Shown here: positions 10,326 through 20,107 of the stretch, in pieces
Numbering within the stretch: the first letter of the stretch is position 1
How the letters are laid out: each line of letters starts with the position of its first letter
Notes under the pieces: generated by a model
What the model was told of the DNA's origin: nothing
Databases searched by the model: none
What the model saw: the letters and a program-made list of their open reading frames with translations, nothing else
Translations under genes and position numbers: made by a program
Source: Ectocarpus siliculosus
Taxonomy: Eukaryota > Sar > Phaeophyceae > Ectocarpales > Ectocarpaceae
Direction: 5' to 3'
DNA length: 32,632 nt
Assembly (NCBI GenBank): GCA_000310025.1
Contig: FN648495.1
Location: forward strand, 159,323 to 191,954

Positions 10326-12485
10326 ATGACGGAAAGAGAGAGAGAGTTGGAAGAAGAAGTGAAGAAAGCGGCAGCCGATATTGCGGAGTTACGGAGGAGG
10401 TTTGAGGAGGCAGAGGAGAGGAGTTCAGCGGGGGGCGCTACTAGAAATAAGGTGGATGGCGCGGGGTATGCGTCGGGGTATTATAGGGGTGGAGCAGCCG
10501 GGGGGGCGGACACCTTTGGAGCCGGGGGAGCGGCTACTTCTTTTCGAGATGGTCCAGTGCAACAGCAGTACAGGGACCGCAAGCCACCAGTTTACGACGG
10601 CAACTTCCCGCTCTTCAAGACGATATTCGAGGTCTTCCTCGCCGGCGAAGATCTTGGGCACACACTCACCCCGCCGGCGAGTCCTGATCAACGCATCTGG
10701 CTCATCCACACCCCCAGGAGCGAGAACATCAGATTTCACAGTGAGAAGCGTGTGCGTGATCATGAGCGTTCGTTCGATTATCTGAGGCGAGCCACGAAGG
10801 GGGCGAAATTCCAATCGACAATTCTTGCTGTAGGGAATGTGTCGGGGGCATGGGAGGCTGCCCAGGAGTGTTGTCTTCCGATGAGTAGCTCTGAGAAGGA
10901 GGCCCTGAAGTTGTCTCTCGCCAACATGAAGATGCAGCTCGGAGAGGACCCGCAGGACTACTTTCTGAGGTTTAACAAAGTGCTGAATACGCTCCGCGCT
11001 GTCAACGGTTATGAAAACCCGGAAAGTGAGGTCCTTGCGACTCTTCGTAGAAGCCTCTCGGCAGACTACGAACAGGTTAAGACCGTGCTCATGCATGATC
11101 ACACGCTCACACGCAGAAGCTTGGAGATTCTTGTGCGTAGCCACCACGTTGAGAAAAATCTCGGTGATCGTGCGCAGCGGACGGCCGCGCCGGCTGGCGA
11201 CCCGCACGCTCTCCGTTTCGGCGGAAATTCACGGCCCAAAGGTAATGGCGGCGGCGGCGGCGGTGGTCCGCAGCGGAGGACCGGTGGGTTTTCCCAAGGC
11301 AGACAGCAAGGTAGAGATGGGCAGCAACAGCCGGGGTGGGGAGGAGGAGCTCAGGGAGAGTACAACGGGGGCTATCGCCCGCAGCAACATCAGCCGCAGC
11401 AGTCGTTTGAGCAGCAGCAGCCCAAGCAGCAGCAGCAGCCCCAGCAGTCCACTCCTGCGATGGCGATGGGCTTCGTGCCGGGTGGCCCAAGGGACCCCGG
11501 GCGAAACGCAGCGTGGCCGCAGGAGGCGTCCCCCATTCCCCCGGGATCACCGATGTGCGCCGTGCCCATGTGTGGTCGTTGCGGTCATGTCGGGCACACG
11601 GCCATCATCTGCCAGGCTCCTCCGCGATTTTATGGTAGGTGTTCTATTTGTGGTAAATCCGGCCACACGGCGCGCACCTGCAAGTTTAACACATCCAACA
11701 ATCTGCAGCAGCCGCCGCGCCAACACACGGCGGCCAATATGTCTCAGGTACCCCACCTCAACGCTGTCATGCCCCCACCTTACCAGCCTTTCTCGCAGCA
11801 GCCTTTCCCCCAGCACTCCCATCTCAACAGCGCGGAGCCGGGGTATTCGGCAAGTTGTGTAGACGGGTCGATAGCGCACCATTGGCCCGTGTCGGCGCCT
11901 CTTCCGCAGCAGCACCTTGCCGTGGTGCATCAGGATGGTTCCAGCGGAGGCGTGCAGCCATGGCAGGGTTCTGGCGGCAGCGGCTATGGTGGTGTACCCC
12001 AACAGCAGCCGGAGAAGCAGCTTGGCTCGGTGGGTGGAGCCGGTAGTGGGGTCCGGTTTTCTGTGAGTGATGGGCAGCAGGAGCCGCAGCAGCAGCTGCA
12101 ACAGCAGGAGGGCCGCGCGTGGGGAGATGGCGGCGATGCTTCCGGCGTGGACACACAGGTCAGTGGCGGTGAGGGTGAATGCGTTGATGGAGTAGGGGGG
12201 GATGGTCACGCCGGTTCGTACGGCACCGTAGAGCCGGTATGCCCCCCCCCCTATCGCAATGCTCTCAACGTTTTCTGCCAACACCGTCACCCTGTAGCGT
12301 ATCCGCCGGCCCCTGTCCCCACTTTGCTGTCGGCGTCTGGGCGTACCAACTGGTGGGTTGGTGATAGTGCCGCGTCTACCCACAACACGACTTCGTGTAC
12401 AACTTGCGCTCGCCTACGCTCGCTGAACGATACATCGATGTTGCCACCGGTGATCCCGCTGAAGTTATTGGGTACGGTTCGCTAG
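10326..12485 (+). CDS. Copia gag with zinc knuckles and start of protease
   Basis: A 719-residue frame starts with an Arg/Glu coiled-coil-like segment. A capsid-like helical region follows (~residues 80-285), including KLSLANMKMQLGEDPQDYFL, which resembles UBN2-type copia gag. A long Gly/Gln-rich linker leads to two CX2CX4HX4C zinc knuckles (CGRCGHVGHTAIIC at 11571, CSICGKSGHTARTC at 11640), which in the family bind genomic RNA. Another Gln/Gly-rich stretch precedes the aspartic protease active site WWVGDSAAS (Asp codon at 12363). Soon after that, near 12388-12392, the frame is lost, so the last ~35 residues are out of frame and the protease is incomplete. Gag itself is intact. The start is the first ATG after the LTR. 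Confidence 0.9.
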   Translation: MTERERELEEEVKKAAADIAELRRRFEEAEERSSAGGATRNKVDGAGYASGYYRGGAAGGADTFGAGGAATSFRDGPVQQQYRDRKPPVYDGNFPLFKTIFEVFLAGEDLGHTLTPPASPDQRIWLIHTPRSENIRFHSEKRVRDHERSFDYLRRATKGAKFQSTILAVGNVSGAWEAAQECCLPMSSSEKEALKLSLANMKMQLGEDPQDYFLRFNKVLNTLRAVNGYENPESEVLATLRRSLSADYEQVKTVLMHDHTLTRRSLEILVRSHHVEKNLGDRAQRTAAPAGDPHALRFGGNSRPKGNGGGGGGGPQRRTGGFSQGRQQGRDGQQQPGWGGGAQGEYNGGYRPQQHQPQQSFEQQQPKQQQQPQQSTPAMAMGFVPGGPRDPGRNAAWPQEASPIPPGSPMCAVPMCGRCGHVGHTAIICQAPPRFYGRCSICGKSGHTARTCKFNTSNNLQQPPRQHTAANMSQVPHLNAVMPPPYQPFSQQPFPQHSHLNSAEPGYSASCVDGSIAHHWPVSAPLPQQHLAVVHQDGSSGGVQPWQGSGGSGYGGVPQQQPEKQLGSVGGAGSGVRFSVSDGQQEPQQQLQQQEGRAWGDGGDASGVDTQVSGGEGECVDGVGGDGHAGSYGTVEPVCPPPYRNALNVFCQHRHPVAYPPAPVPTLLSASGRTNWWVGDSAASTHNTTSCTTCARLRSLNDTSMLPPVIPLKLLGTVR

Positions 12486-13165
12486 ACCTAGTGCTGCGAG
12501 GCGACCACGGTGACGTTCGTATTATCCTGCACGACGTTACCCTTGTTCCTCGCCTTTCTTACCACCTGATGTCGTTTAACGTCATGCAAGAGGCCTTCGA
12601 GATGACCCTCTTCGACGCCGGTTCCCGCATGCTAGACGGCCGCATAAAATTCTTCAAGACGAAGCATGGCAATTACGCGCAGACCACCCGTGTCCCCCCC
12701 CTCGTTTATGCCCGCACTGCTCGCGTCGGCGCCGCTGGCCGCTGGGGTGCCGCTCATTTCGGTGGCGGTCACAACGGCGGCGGCCTCACCGGCGGTGGAG
12801 GCGTTGGGGGTGGCGGCGGCCACAGCGGCGGGGGTATCAGGGGCGGCGGCGGTGATGTCGGAAACGGTGGCGGCGGCGGCGGCGGCGGCGGCAGCGGCGG
12901 TGGGGGCGGTAGCAGCGGCGACGGCGGTGGACGCGGGTCGGCGTTGGCTCTCATGCGCCCAGGTATGCCGCTCGCAATGGACATTAACGATCTCCACGTT
13001 GCACTCGGCCATGCCCACGACGACCTCATTCGCGAGACGGCGCGGCAGATGGGCATCAAGCCGACGGGGAAGAGGGTGTTCTGCGGCGGGTGTGTTGTTG
13101 GCAAGGGTATTCGGAAGGCAATCGCTCGGACTACCTCGTCTACCGCTGTTCGTCCCCTCCGGCGC
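12388..13165 (+). pseudogene. Copia protease C-terminus, Gly-rich linker and GAG-pre-integrase zinc region
   Basis: This continues gag-pol in a different frame. VYNLRSPTLAERYIDVATGD, GYGSLDLVLRG and IILHDVTLVPRLSYHLMS are the second half of a copia protease. A Gly tract of roughly 60 residues made of GGC/GGT codons (12770-12935) follows, then the pre-integrase region with DLHVALGHAHDDLI (12993) and CGGCVVGKGIRK (~13083), giving His and Cys ligands of the HHCC finger. The frame is lost again near 13158-13170 just before the integrase core. The poly-Gly insert is unusual in size and probably arose by triplet expansion. Confidence 0.85.
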
Positions 13166-14020
13166 TTTTCGCCGATCTGGCGGGGCCGCTCCCGCGTTCG
13201 GCGGGCGGCTCCACCTACGTCATGTGCATCGTCGACGACTACACCAACTTCGGCGTTCTGAAGTTTCTCAAGGACAAGAGCGCCCCCGTCGTCTGCAAAG
13301 CACTCCGCGAGTTTTTCGTCTCTCTCCAGGGTCTGCGCTCCGTCCACGGCAACTTTCAGCTGCTTCGCACGGACAACGGTCGCCAGTTTGTCAACGAGTT
13401 CGTCGACGACCTACTCCTTGAGTTCGGCATCACGCGGGAGCTCACCTCGCCGGACGGGGGCCAAAAGCGCAACGGCAAGGTGGGGCGCCGGATCGGTCTC
13501 GTCCGGGAAGGGGGGCGAGCGGCGGTGGAGGAAGCTGTGGGCCTGTTCCCCGACACCCAGTTCCCGACGAAGGCCCTCGACTTCAACGCCATCTACCCGG
13601 AGGCTTTTGCGTGGATGTCTGACAGCATTAACGTCCTCGCACGGCTTGACCAGAAGCCGCACATGCTGTGCCCGTATGAAATGCTCTACGGCAAGCGTCC
13701 TCTTCGCGCCCCGCTGCCGTTTCTGATGCCGGGCTTCCACCATGCCCGGCGCTCCTCCAAGATCGAGGCCAAAGCGGAACGCTGCTTCTACCTCAACAGC
13801 GGCGCCGGTCACTCGCGGGACTTGTACAAGGTTATCTTCACCTCGGGCTTCGCGGGCTACACAACAGACGTCGTCTTCGGCTACAGCAGACGCCCGCGCT
13901 TCACCGGTGTGGTGGCGACATACTGCGGTGGCGCCGCGCGGGATCCGGGGGCAGACGGTGGGCTTGACAAGGGGATCGCGGGCGTTTACAGCAGCAGCGG
14001 TGGCGGCGGCGGCGGCGGCG
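13150..14020 (+). pseudogene. Copia integrase core, catalytic Glu replaced by Gly
   Basis: The first catalytic Asp is in FADLAGPLPRSAGGS (~13165), with TYVMCIVDDYTNFGVLKFLK behind it. The second is in LLRTDNGRQFVNEF. The third acidic residue should be the Glu of an NGxxER motif, but here the sequence reads NGKVGRR and the codon at 13483-13485 is GGG. GAG to GGG is a single change, and it would abolish strand transfer. Downstream are copia-typical PYEMLYGKRP and a C-terminal segment RCFYLNSGAGHSRDLYK. The frame is lost in a GGC run near 14000-14030. Even if translated, this integrase would be dead. Confidence 0.88.
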
Positions 14021-14593
14021 GGGGCCGGCTACAGCGGCAGCAGCAGTGTCGTCCCCGGTCGCCGCGATGGCCCCGGGCACCTCGACGGACGCAGCGGCGA
14101 TGGTGGCGGTGACAGCCGCGGCGGCGGCGGCAGCGGTGATGGCGGAGACGGCGACGCCCGCAGCATGCATACTTGGGTCCGCGACCGCGATGCGCCTGAC
14201 CACAGCTTCGTCATCGCCCCCAACTGGAGCGACCAAGCCCAGCGTCGCCCCCCGCGAGCACCGCACATGCAGTCTCAGCAGCAGCGCCATCAGGTTACCC
14301 CCTCCGTCACGAGGGCCTCGGCGCGGCGTCTGGCTAAAGGTGGGCCCCTGCCTCGGTCCCCAGGGGTGTTGGCCATGCTTGCAATGGCGGAAGACTTCGA
14401 CGCGCGGATGGACGATGAGCGGTGCTTTGGAGGTCCGGAGCTGCCGGATGGGCCTGCAAGCGAGCGCGTGACACCGGCGACGTGGGCAGAGGCGCACTCA
14501 GGCGAAGACAGCGACATCTGGTACAGCGCTGAGGACGCGGAGTTCACCGGACTTCTCGAGGCGGAGACTTTTTCGCCGGCGGCAGGCTCGTAG
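14020..14593 (+). pseudogene. Copia integrase-RT linker, ending in an in-frame TAG
   Basis: In the frame that continues into the reverse transcriptase, a Gly/Asp-rich stretch leads into a Gln/Arg region and an acidic tail (EDSDIWYSAEDAEFTGL). It then reaches TAG at 14591-14593. The frame stays open beyond the TAG straight into RT (NIISAKWVYLWK), so this stop alone separates linker and RT. It looks like a nonsense mutation; programmed readthrough is conceivable but unlikely in a copy with this many lesions. Confidence 0.75.
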
Positions 14594-15330
14594 CAGCCAG
14601 GGACGAACATCATTTCTGCCAAATGGGTGTACCTTTGGAAGTCCAACGAGTTCGGTGATGTGACGCGTGCAAAGGCCGGACTGGTAGCAAGAGGTTTTAG
14701 TCAGCGGGGGTTGATTATTTTGAGACTTTTTCGCCGTGCCCGTCTGTTACTAGTATTCGCGTTCTGCCGCCATTGGTTGTCATCTTGGTTGGGATTTTGT
14801 GCACCTTGATGCTGAGCAGGCGTTCGTTCAATCCAAGCTGGACGAGAATGTGTACATTCGTTTGCCGAAAGGTTGTGGCTCTCTCTCAGGTAAAGTTGTC
14901 AAGCTTGCCCGTAGCCTGTATGGTTTGAAGCAAGCGTCCCGCATGTGGCATTACCATTTGCTCCGAGCAATGAAGCGCCTTGGGTTTGAGCTGTGTGCTG
15001 CTGATGCTTGTGTCATGCGTCTGATCGAGAATAGTGTTGTGACAATGGTAGTTGTTGTGCACGTCGACGATATTTTCTCGATCGGGACCAAGGTAGGTGT
15101 GGTCAGTTTGGCAGAGACTTGAACGCTTTCGTCCCGATCAAAAACCTTAGAGAGCTGAGTTTGGACGCGGGTATTCGGTTTTCTCGTGACCGCGCGGGTG
15201 GCACGATTACGTTGTCGCAGGAGACGTTTGCGAGGAACTTGGTTACGAAGTTCGGTGTCACACGCAACAAGGAGACTCCCATGGCAGCAGGCTTGAAGCT
15301 TGAGGATTTTGACGATGCATGACGATGCAG
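14594..15330 (+). pseudogene. Copia reverse transcriptase, multiply frameshifted
   Basis: RVT_2-type RT motifs occur in order but in several frames: NIISAKWVYLWKSNEFGD and RAKAGLVARGFSQRG (14608-14705), then YFETFSPCPSVTSIRV, then HLDAEQAFVQSKLDENVYIR (14797), KLARSLYGLKQASRMWHYHL, and the catalytic box VVVHVDDIFSIG (Asp codons at 15066 and 15069; His in place of the usual Tyr). Breaks lie in a G run at ~14706, near 14762, near 15085-15090, and at a 10-bp near-tandem duplication (GACGATGCAT/GACGATGCAG, 15311-15330). The protein order fits copia, and this copy cannot make RT. Confidence 0.88.
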
Positions 15331-16026
15331 AGCCTGATGTTCTTCTTGAGCCTTTTCTGTCTTTGGTAGGACACTTGATGTGGCTGGCGAATCAGACTCA
15401 CTCGCCCGGACATCCTCAACGCAGTGCGAGCTGTGGCGAGGTATGCCCACGCCCCCAAGATGGTGCATTGGCGTGCAGCTTTGCACATTCTGATGTATGT
15501 CAGGTTCACGGTTGGTCTTGGTATCACGTATAGGCGGGGAACGGAGGGTGGTGTCTCGTTGGAACTCTTCATTGACTCCGATTACGCGAGCAACGCGACG
15601 GACCGGCGGTCGGTTTCTGGTGCGGTTGTGATGTGTGCGGGTGCGTGTGTCTCGTTTTTGTCGCGAACGCAGAAGAGTGTTACACTTTCTTCGACTGAAG
15701 CCGAGTATGTTGCGATGGGCGACGGTTTCAAGGAAGCGATTTTCTTGCGCTATCTCTGGAGTTTTATCTTTCCGGATGAGCGCATCGGGTGCACTAGAGT
15801 TCACGAGGATAACATGGGGGCCCTTCACTTGGCCAACAACCCGGTCACCACCCCCAACTCTAAGCACATAGACATCCGACACCATTTCATTCGGGAGCGG
15901 GTGTCACGCAAGCAGTTTAAGGTGGTCCACGATGCGTCTGCTTTGCAGCACGCCGACTTTATGACCAAACCACTGCACAGGGCGGCATTCTGCTTTCGTC
16001 GTGATTTTGTGATGAACATCAAGTAA
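15316..16026 (+). pseudogene. Copia RT connection and RNase H
   Basis: It begins with AEPDVLLEPFLSLVGHLMWL. A duplicated ACTC (ACTCACTC at ~15390) shifts the frame before PDILNAVRAVARYAHAP. From 15424 the frame is open to TAA at 16024-16026. RNase H acidic residues are all present: FIDSDYASN, LSSTEAEYVAMGDG, RVHEDNMGALHL and SKHIDIRHHFIRERV. The end, HADFMTKPL, is the typical copia finish. RNase H would remove template RNA during reverse transcription. The last ~200 codons are intact; everything upstream in pol is broken. Confidence 0.9.
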
Positions 16027-16642
16027 CGTTCCTTCGTTTTTCGATAGCAATTGTTTTTTACTTGATGTGAGGTTTTTTCTGCGTTGTTTTGTTTTTTGTG
16101 GTTGGTTTCTTCTTTGCAGCGGCGTTTGTCTCTTCTTGCTGTCTATGCATCTGCAATCATGGGGGGGGGATGTCATGTGTGACCATGATTATAGAGTGCA
16201 TGCACATCAATTGATGTTTTTGTTGTTTCTCCTATGTTTTTGGACATGTCTCAGCAGGGGGGCTGTTCACGTAAAGATATAACGTTGGGAGGATAGTTTC
16301 TTGGGATTTCACAGCAGGGGGGGCTGTATGCATGGATGGATGTTTTTTGCTCTGTTTTCTATCGTTTCTTGGACAACAGCGATGGCATCGATTTTCGGTT
16401 GCGCGCTGTTTTATGGATTGGTCCTTGGACATTATCTTGGAGGAAGGCTTTGACGTATTTAGACGATTGATGGTTGGGGCCATTCATTGTGCTTTCCGAA
16501 TTCTCGTTTTGATTGGTCAAGAAGTTGAGTTTTTGTTTTGTTTGAGGATTTGGTATTCAACTCTTTTGAAGCTATTTTTTTCCAGAAAATGTTTGTTTCG
16601 TTCCAACGTTTTTTCTGATGTAACACGAATAATTATTGGGTG
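16027..16642 (+). other. Copia 3' UTR with polypurine-tract-like repeats
   Basis: T/G-rich non-coding sequence follows the pol stop. It contains two extra copies of the motif that abuts the right LTR: AGCAGGGGGGCTGT at 16253-16266 and a 7-G version at 16313-16326. A third, looser one is near 16160. The copia 3' UTR resumes after the nested element at 22854 and reaches the real purine tract at 23031-23039. A block around 16436-16640 (TTGGAGGAAGG, GTGCTTTCCGAAT) has diverged counterparts at ~20990-21080 and ~21770-21960 inside the nested element. No gene is seen. Confidence 0.7.
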
Positions 16643-16673
16643 TTTTTTCCCGGGCTCCCACACAATCTTGTAT

Positions 16674-16956
16674 ATGGATTCACTGTTATAAAGTGAATAT
16701 TTGACTGTTATAACAGTGAATTGACTGTTGTAACAGTCGGCTCACCCCCATAACAGCAGTCATCGTTATTTCACTGTTATGACAGTCAGGTCACTCACTT
16801 TCATAAGAGTCAGCTGACTCTTATGAAATTGAGGTTTCAGTTCACACAGTCAGCTGACTCTTATGAAAGTGAGGTGGGTGCACATTACTAACAGTCAGTT
16901 TGGGAACTTTTATAAAAGTGCAACGACTGTCAGCTGACCCTCACGAAAGTGAGGTG
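16674..16956. repeat. Left subterminal palindrome array, directly upstream of an ATG
   Basis: Many short dyads share the form (C)ACTnTTATAAnAGT(G). Perfect ones are ACTGTTATAACAGT near 16712, a 30-bp palindrome at 16799-16828 centred on CAGCTG, AGTCAGCTGACT at 16848-16859 and ACTTTTATAAAAGT at 16906-16919. Imperfect versions fill the gaps. The array ends one base before the gene's ATG at 16957. The same motif class forms the array at the other end (22380-22827). The arrays could be transposase-binding subterminal repeats, a promoter or operator region, or both. Confidence 0.85.
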
Positions 16957-19900
16957 ATGGCGGCGGGCGGGGGAGAAGCAGCAGCCGCCGTGGCCGCGGC
17001 TGCTGCTGGGAAAGCAGCAGCTGCCATGCCTTCGGCAACGGCGGAGGGAGGGGGGGGGCTGCGGCAGCGGGAGAGGGCCGTGCGAGGAAGCCCCCGAAAA
17101 GCAAGAAAGACCAAGACCACGCCGTCAAAGCCGCGAGAATCAAGGACGACAACAAGAAAAAAGCCGAGATAGCAGCCACCGCACGCCAGATGTCGGACGC
17201 CTCGAAGGCAGCGTGGAGGGCGTCTATGGCGGTACTCGAGAAGCAACAGAAGGCTAGGAGCGAGCGAAAAGCGATCAAGAAGCACGCCGCCAACTCTGCC
17301 GCCTCCGCTGCTATTCAGGTGCGACCCTCCTCACACTCACACGTTATTTTACAGCAGCCGTGTGGTTCTTGTCTGGCCGTGCTTAGATGGGTTGCGTGTT
17401 GCACATTGTGGTTCCGCGTCAAACCTACTCGTCCTTTCCACCATTCTGTCCTCTCCCAGCATTTTTCGCAAGGTTCCTTTTTGCCCGTTCTTCCAGGCGC
17501 CGACATGTACGAATGTAATACTCCGTAGGTATTTTTTTTTTTCGTCGGTTGCGTCACTTCCAGCAAGCGAATGAATTCCACGACGCACGAGAGGAGAAGA
17601 AGACGGAACTGAAGAACGTTGCAGTGGGAAGCACCGGCGCTGAGGCCACGGCGCGGGCTTCGACGGCGAGTGGGTCAGGGAGCGGGGGCGTGCCGGATCA
17701 CGAGGTGGGTTCCCCGCAGTGTTTGCCCTCGTTTTTTTTGGTCGACAGACACTAGGGTCAATCTTTGTGCAGCTCTCCTTCGTGCTCGTTGTGGAGCTGC
17801 ATCTACTTTGGGTGTACGCGTTGATGGAAATGCTAACTACGCCCCCACACGTCATTCTCCATTCTCGCTTCCGCGAAAGATGTACCATCTTCCGCAATAC
17901 TTCCACACTCCATGTGTACCATCATCATGCACGCATTGTTCTGACCTACAGTACGCGACAAATGTCCCACTTTTATCGTCGGCGCTTGTCCCATTTTCAT
18001 GCACGGGTGTAGAGGATCTTGAACTTTTCAAAATAGAGAAATTGCTGTTGCGAAAGCGTATCGAAGAGTAAAGTAGCATGGCCTCGCAAATATACATTGC
18101 GTGTGTTCGGGCCGACATACCCCCCTGGTTCACTGGTTTGAAAAATATTTGCACGCTGTGCGCGACGCTGCTCTGTCGCAGCTTGCCGAAATTCGTTTGC
18201 TCCAGGCCCGACTCAAGGCGGCCGAGCACGCGGCCGAGATCAGTCGACTAAAGCGCGCAGTGGCCGGCGGTGGAGATGGCCTCTCTGCCAACGGCAATCA
18301 CGACCACGCCGCCTCCACGGGGGAGCCGTCGGCTGGAGACGCCCAGGGTGCAAGCGGTGAGAGACTAGGTCTTCAATGGGCCGCCATCCTCGGTTCCCTA
18401 GAACACTGCGCTACGCTAATCATTACATGGTGGTTCGTTTGTTCGCCGTGTGATATGAGCAGTATCCAGATCCATCCACCGCGTTTGTTTGTTTTCTTAG
18501 TCATTGGGAAACCTCGCTTTGGGCACCGGCGTCGGTGCGGGCCCCGGCCCTGCATGTGCTCCCGCCATGTTTGGTCCACCGATTGTAACAGCCGTCCCTT
18601 TTGATGGGTTTCGTTTGTTTGGTTGCGTGGGAATGTTAGGGTCTGTAGGTGTCGAACCTTTACCTTTATATGTTTTCGTGCGGTCAGGCGCTGACTTTGC
18701 GTCGGAAGGACAGCTATAGTCATGACACTAGACACCTTAAATCACTTGACCAGACCGCATTTCCCACTGCTTGCGATTGCCCTCCTTGTCGGCTTGGAGA
18801 CCTTTATTAGTATAAATATTTAAAACAATAGACTTATGCGCCAACCCTTACCTCTATATTGTCCTCCAACTTGCATTGATTCTCCAACTTGCAGGGGCAG
18901 ACGCCAATATGGAGGAGGAGTGCCGCGGCGAGGGCGGCGGCGACGACGACGACGACGACCCCCCACTGCGCAAGTTTGCCTCCAGTGCGTCCGCGTTGAG
19001 GAAAGACGGCGGCAGCAGGATGACCTACGGCAAGGTATCGATCGAGAGCATGCGGTGCTGGAAGGAGTGCTACGACGATCTTCAAGGAACCCGCACTGCT
19101 GGTCGTGCCCAGCTCACCGCGATTATGGACGGCTCTACGTCGAGGAAGAAGGGGGCAGATGGTCAGAAGGTCACGACGAAGGTTTCTGCCCCGTTGGTTC
19201 CCGGCTGCACCATGTCGACCGCCGGAAGGTGAGCAACGGGTTGGGCGAATATGTTGTTGGGATGTAACCTTGTGGTGTAGGTGTATCCCTGGATGTGGCA
19301 AGCACTGTGTAGAGACAGTGTGCAAAGGCTCACAGAGTGACTGTTAAGTACACTTGTTGAAAGACCAGATTGATGGTTGAAAGTGGCGCTTAGTTGGCGA
19401 AAAGGTAAGGAAAGAGGAAAGAGAGAGGAGTGATCGAGTGGGGGCGAGCACCACGGGGGGCGAGCGTCCAAGCTATCACGGAAAGATGCACACACACGGG
19501 ACATTGCAATATCCCTGTCACGCTAGCAGGCGGTTAATCCGACCTCTAGGAACAACGCAAGAATATCCTAACGGACAATGAATGGTCTCTCCCAAATGGT
19601 CCGATAATTCTCCTGAGGTGAATACCTACGTGCTGTGTTTACAGTACTGTAGCACAAATACTAATGACTGACATTGAATTACCAACATATGTAGCGTACA
19701 GACAACTGCTGCTGTGTTTCAGAGCCCCCAGTCTACTACCCTTCTCCATCAAACATTAATGAAGCTTTTCGCAATACTCCCCCCCCCCTCGCGAACAACT
19801 GAACTGCTTTGATCAGGTGGCTCACAATCCTCTCGGCGATCAATGTTTGCCACAAGAAATCCTGCTGCACGAAGGATTCCACGATCGAGCACGCTCTACT

Positions 19901-19994
19901 GAAGCATCCCATCCCCAAGGCCCAGAAGCCTACTCCCCTCCCCGGCAAGTGTAAGACGGGCGGCGCCAAGAAGCGGAAGACGGGCAAGAGTTAG
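16957..19994 (+). CDS. Five-exon gene for Ala/Lys-rich coiled-coil protein with acidic patch, function unknown
   Basis: Exons are 16957-17318, 17564-17704, 18182-18356, 18895-19228 and 19817-19994. All four introns are GT..AG with phases 0, 0, 1 and 2, and every junction rejoins an open frame, ending at TAG. The product would be ~396 residues: an Ala-rich N-terminus, then a Lys/Ala helical, coiled-coil-like stretch (KAAWRASMAVLEKQQKARSE, then LAEIRLLQARLKAAEHAAEI), a Gly/Ser linker, an Asp run (DDDDDD), a Cys-containing region (CWKECYDDLQ, CHKKSCCTKD) and a basic KKRKTGKS end that could be a nuclear signal. Exon 1 needs one frameshift in a 9-G run (17050-17058), with one base missing or two extra; this may be a mutation, a sequence error or a different start. 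I recognise no family and no transposase motifs. Confidence 0.65.
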
Positions 19995-20107
19995 TTTTTT
20001 TTTTGTTTGCCCTTTAGCCTAAGCCTAGCAATATCGTCGGCATATTCGTTGTGACTTGGAGAATTGTAGCGGCATGTTCGTGTTGTAGGCTGGCCTCCTC
20101 TAGACTC

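Noticed and set aside
12632-13421. Ala-rich and Pro-rich frames in both strands over the Gly tract
   Set aside because: GGC/GCC repeats leave all frames open; only the frame with protease and pre-integrase motifs is credible.
16956-17293. Minus-strand frames opposite exon 1 of the nested gene
   Set aside because: They are complementary-strand artefacts of Ala-rich GC-rich sequence; the plus strand has splice-linked continuity.
18015-18069. Possible extra exon in intron 2 of the nested gene reading DLELFKIEKLLLRKRI
   Set aside because: Its splice sites cannot be joined in phase with both the preceding and following exons; skipping it gives a clean phase-0 junction.
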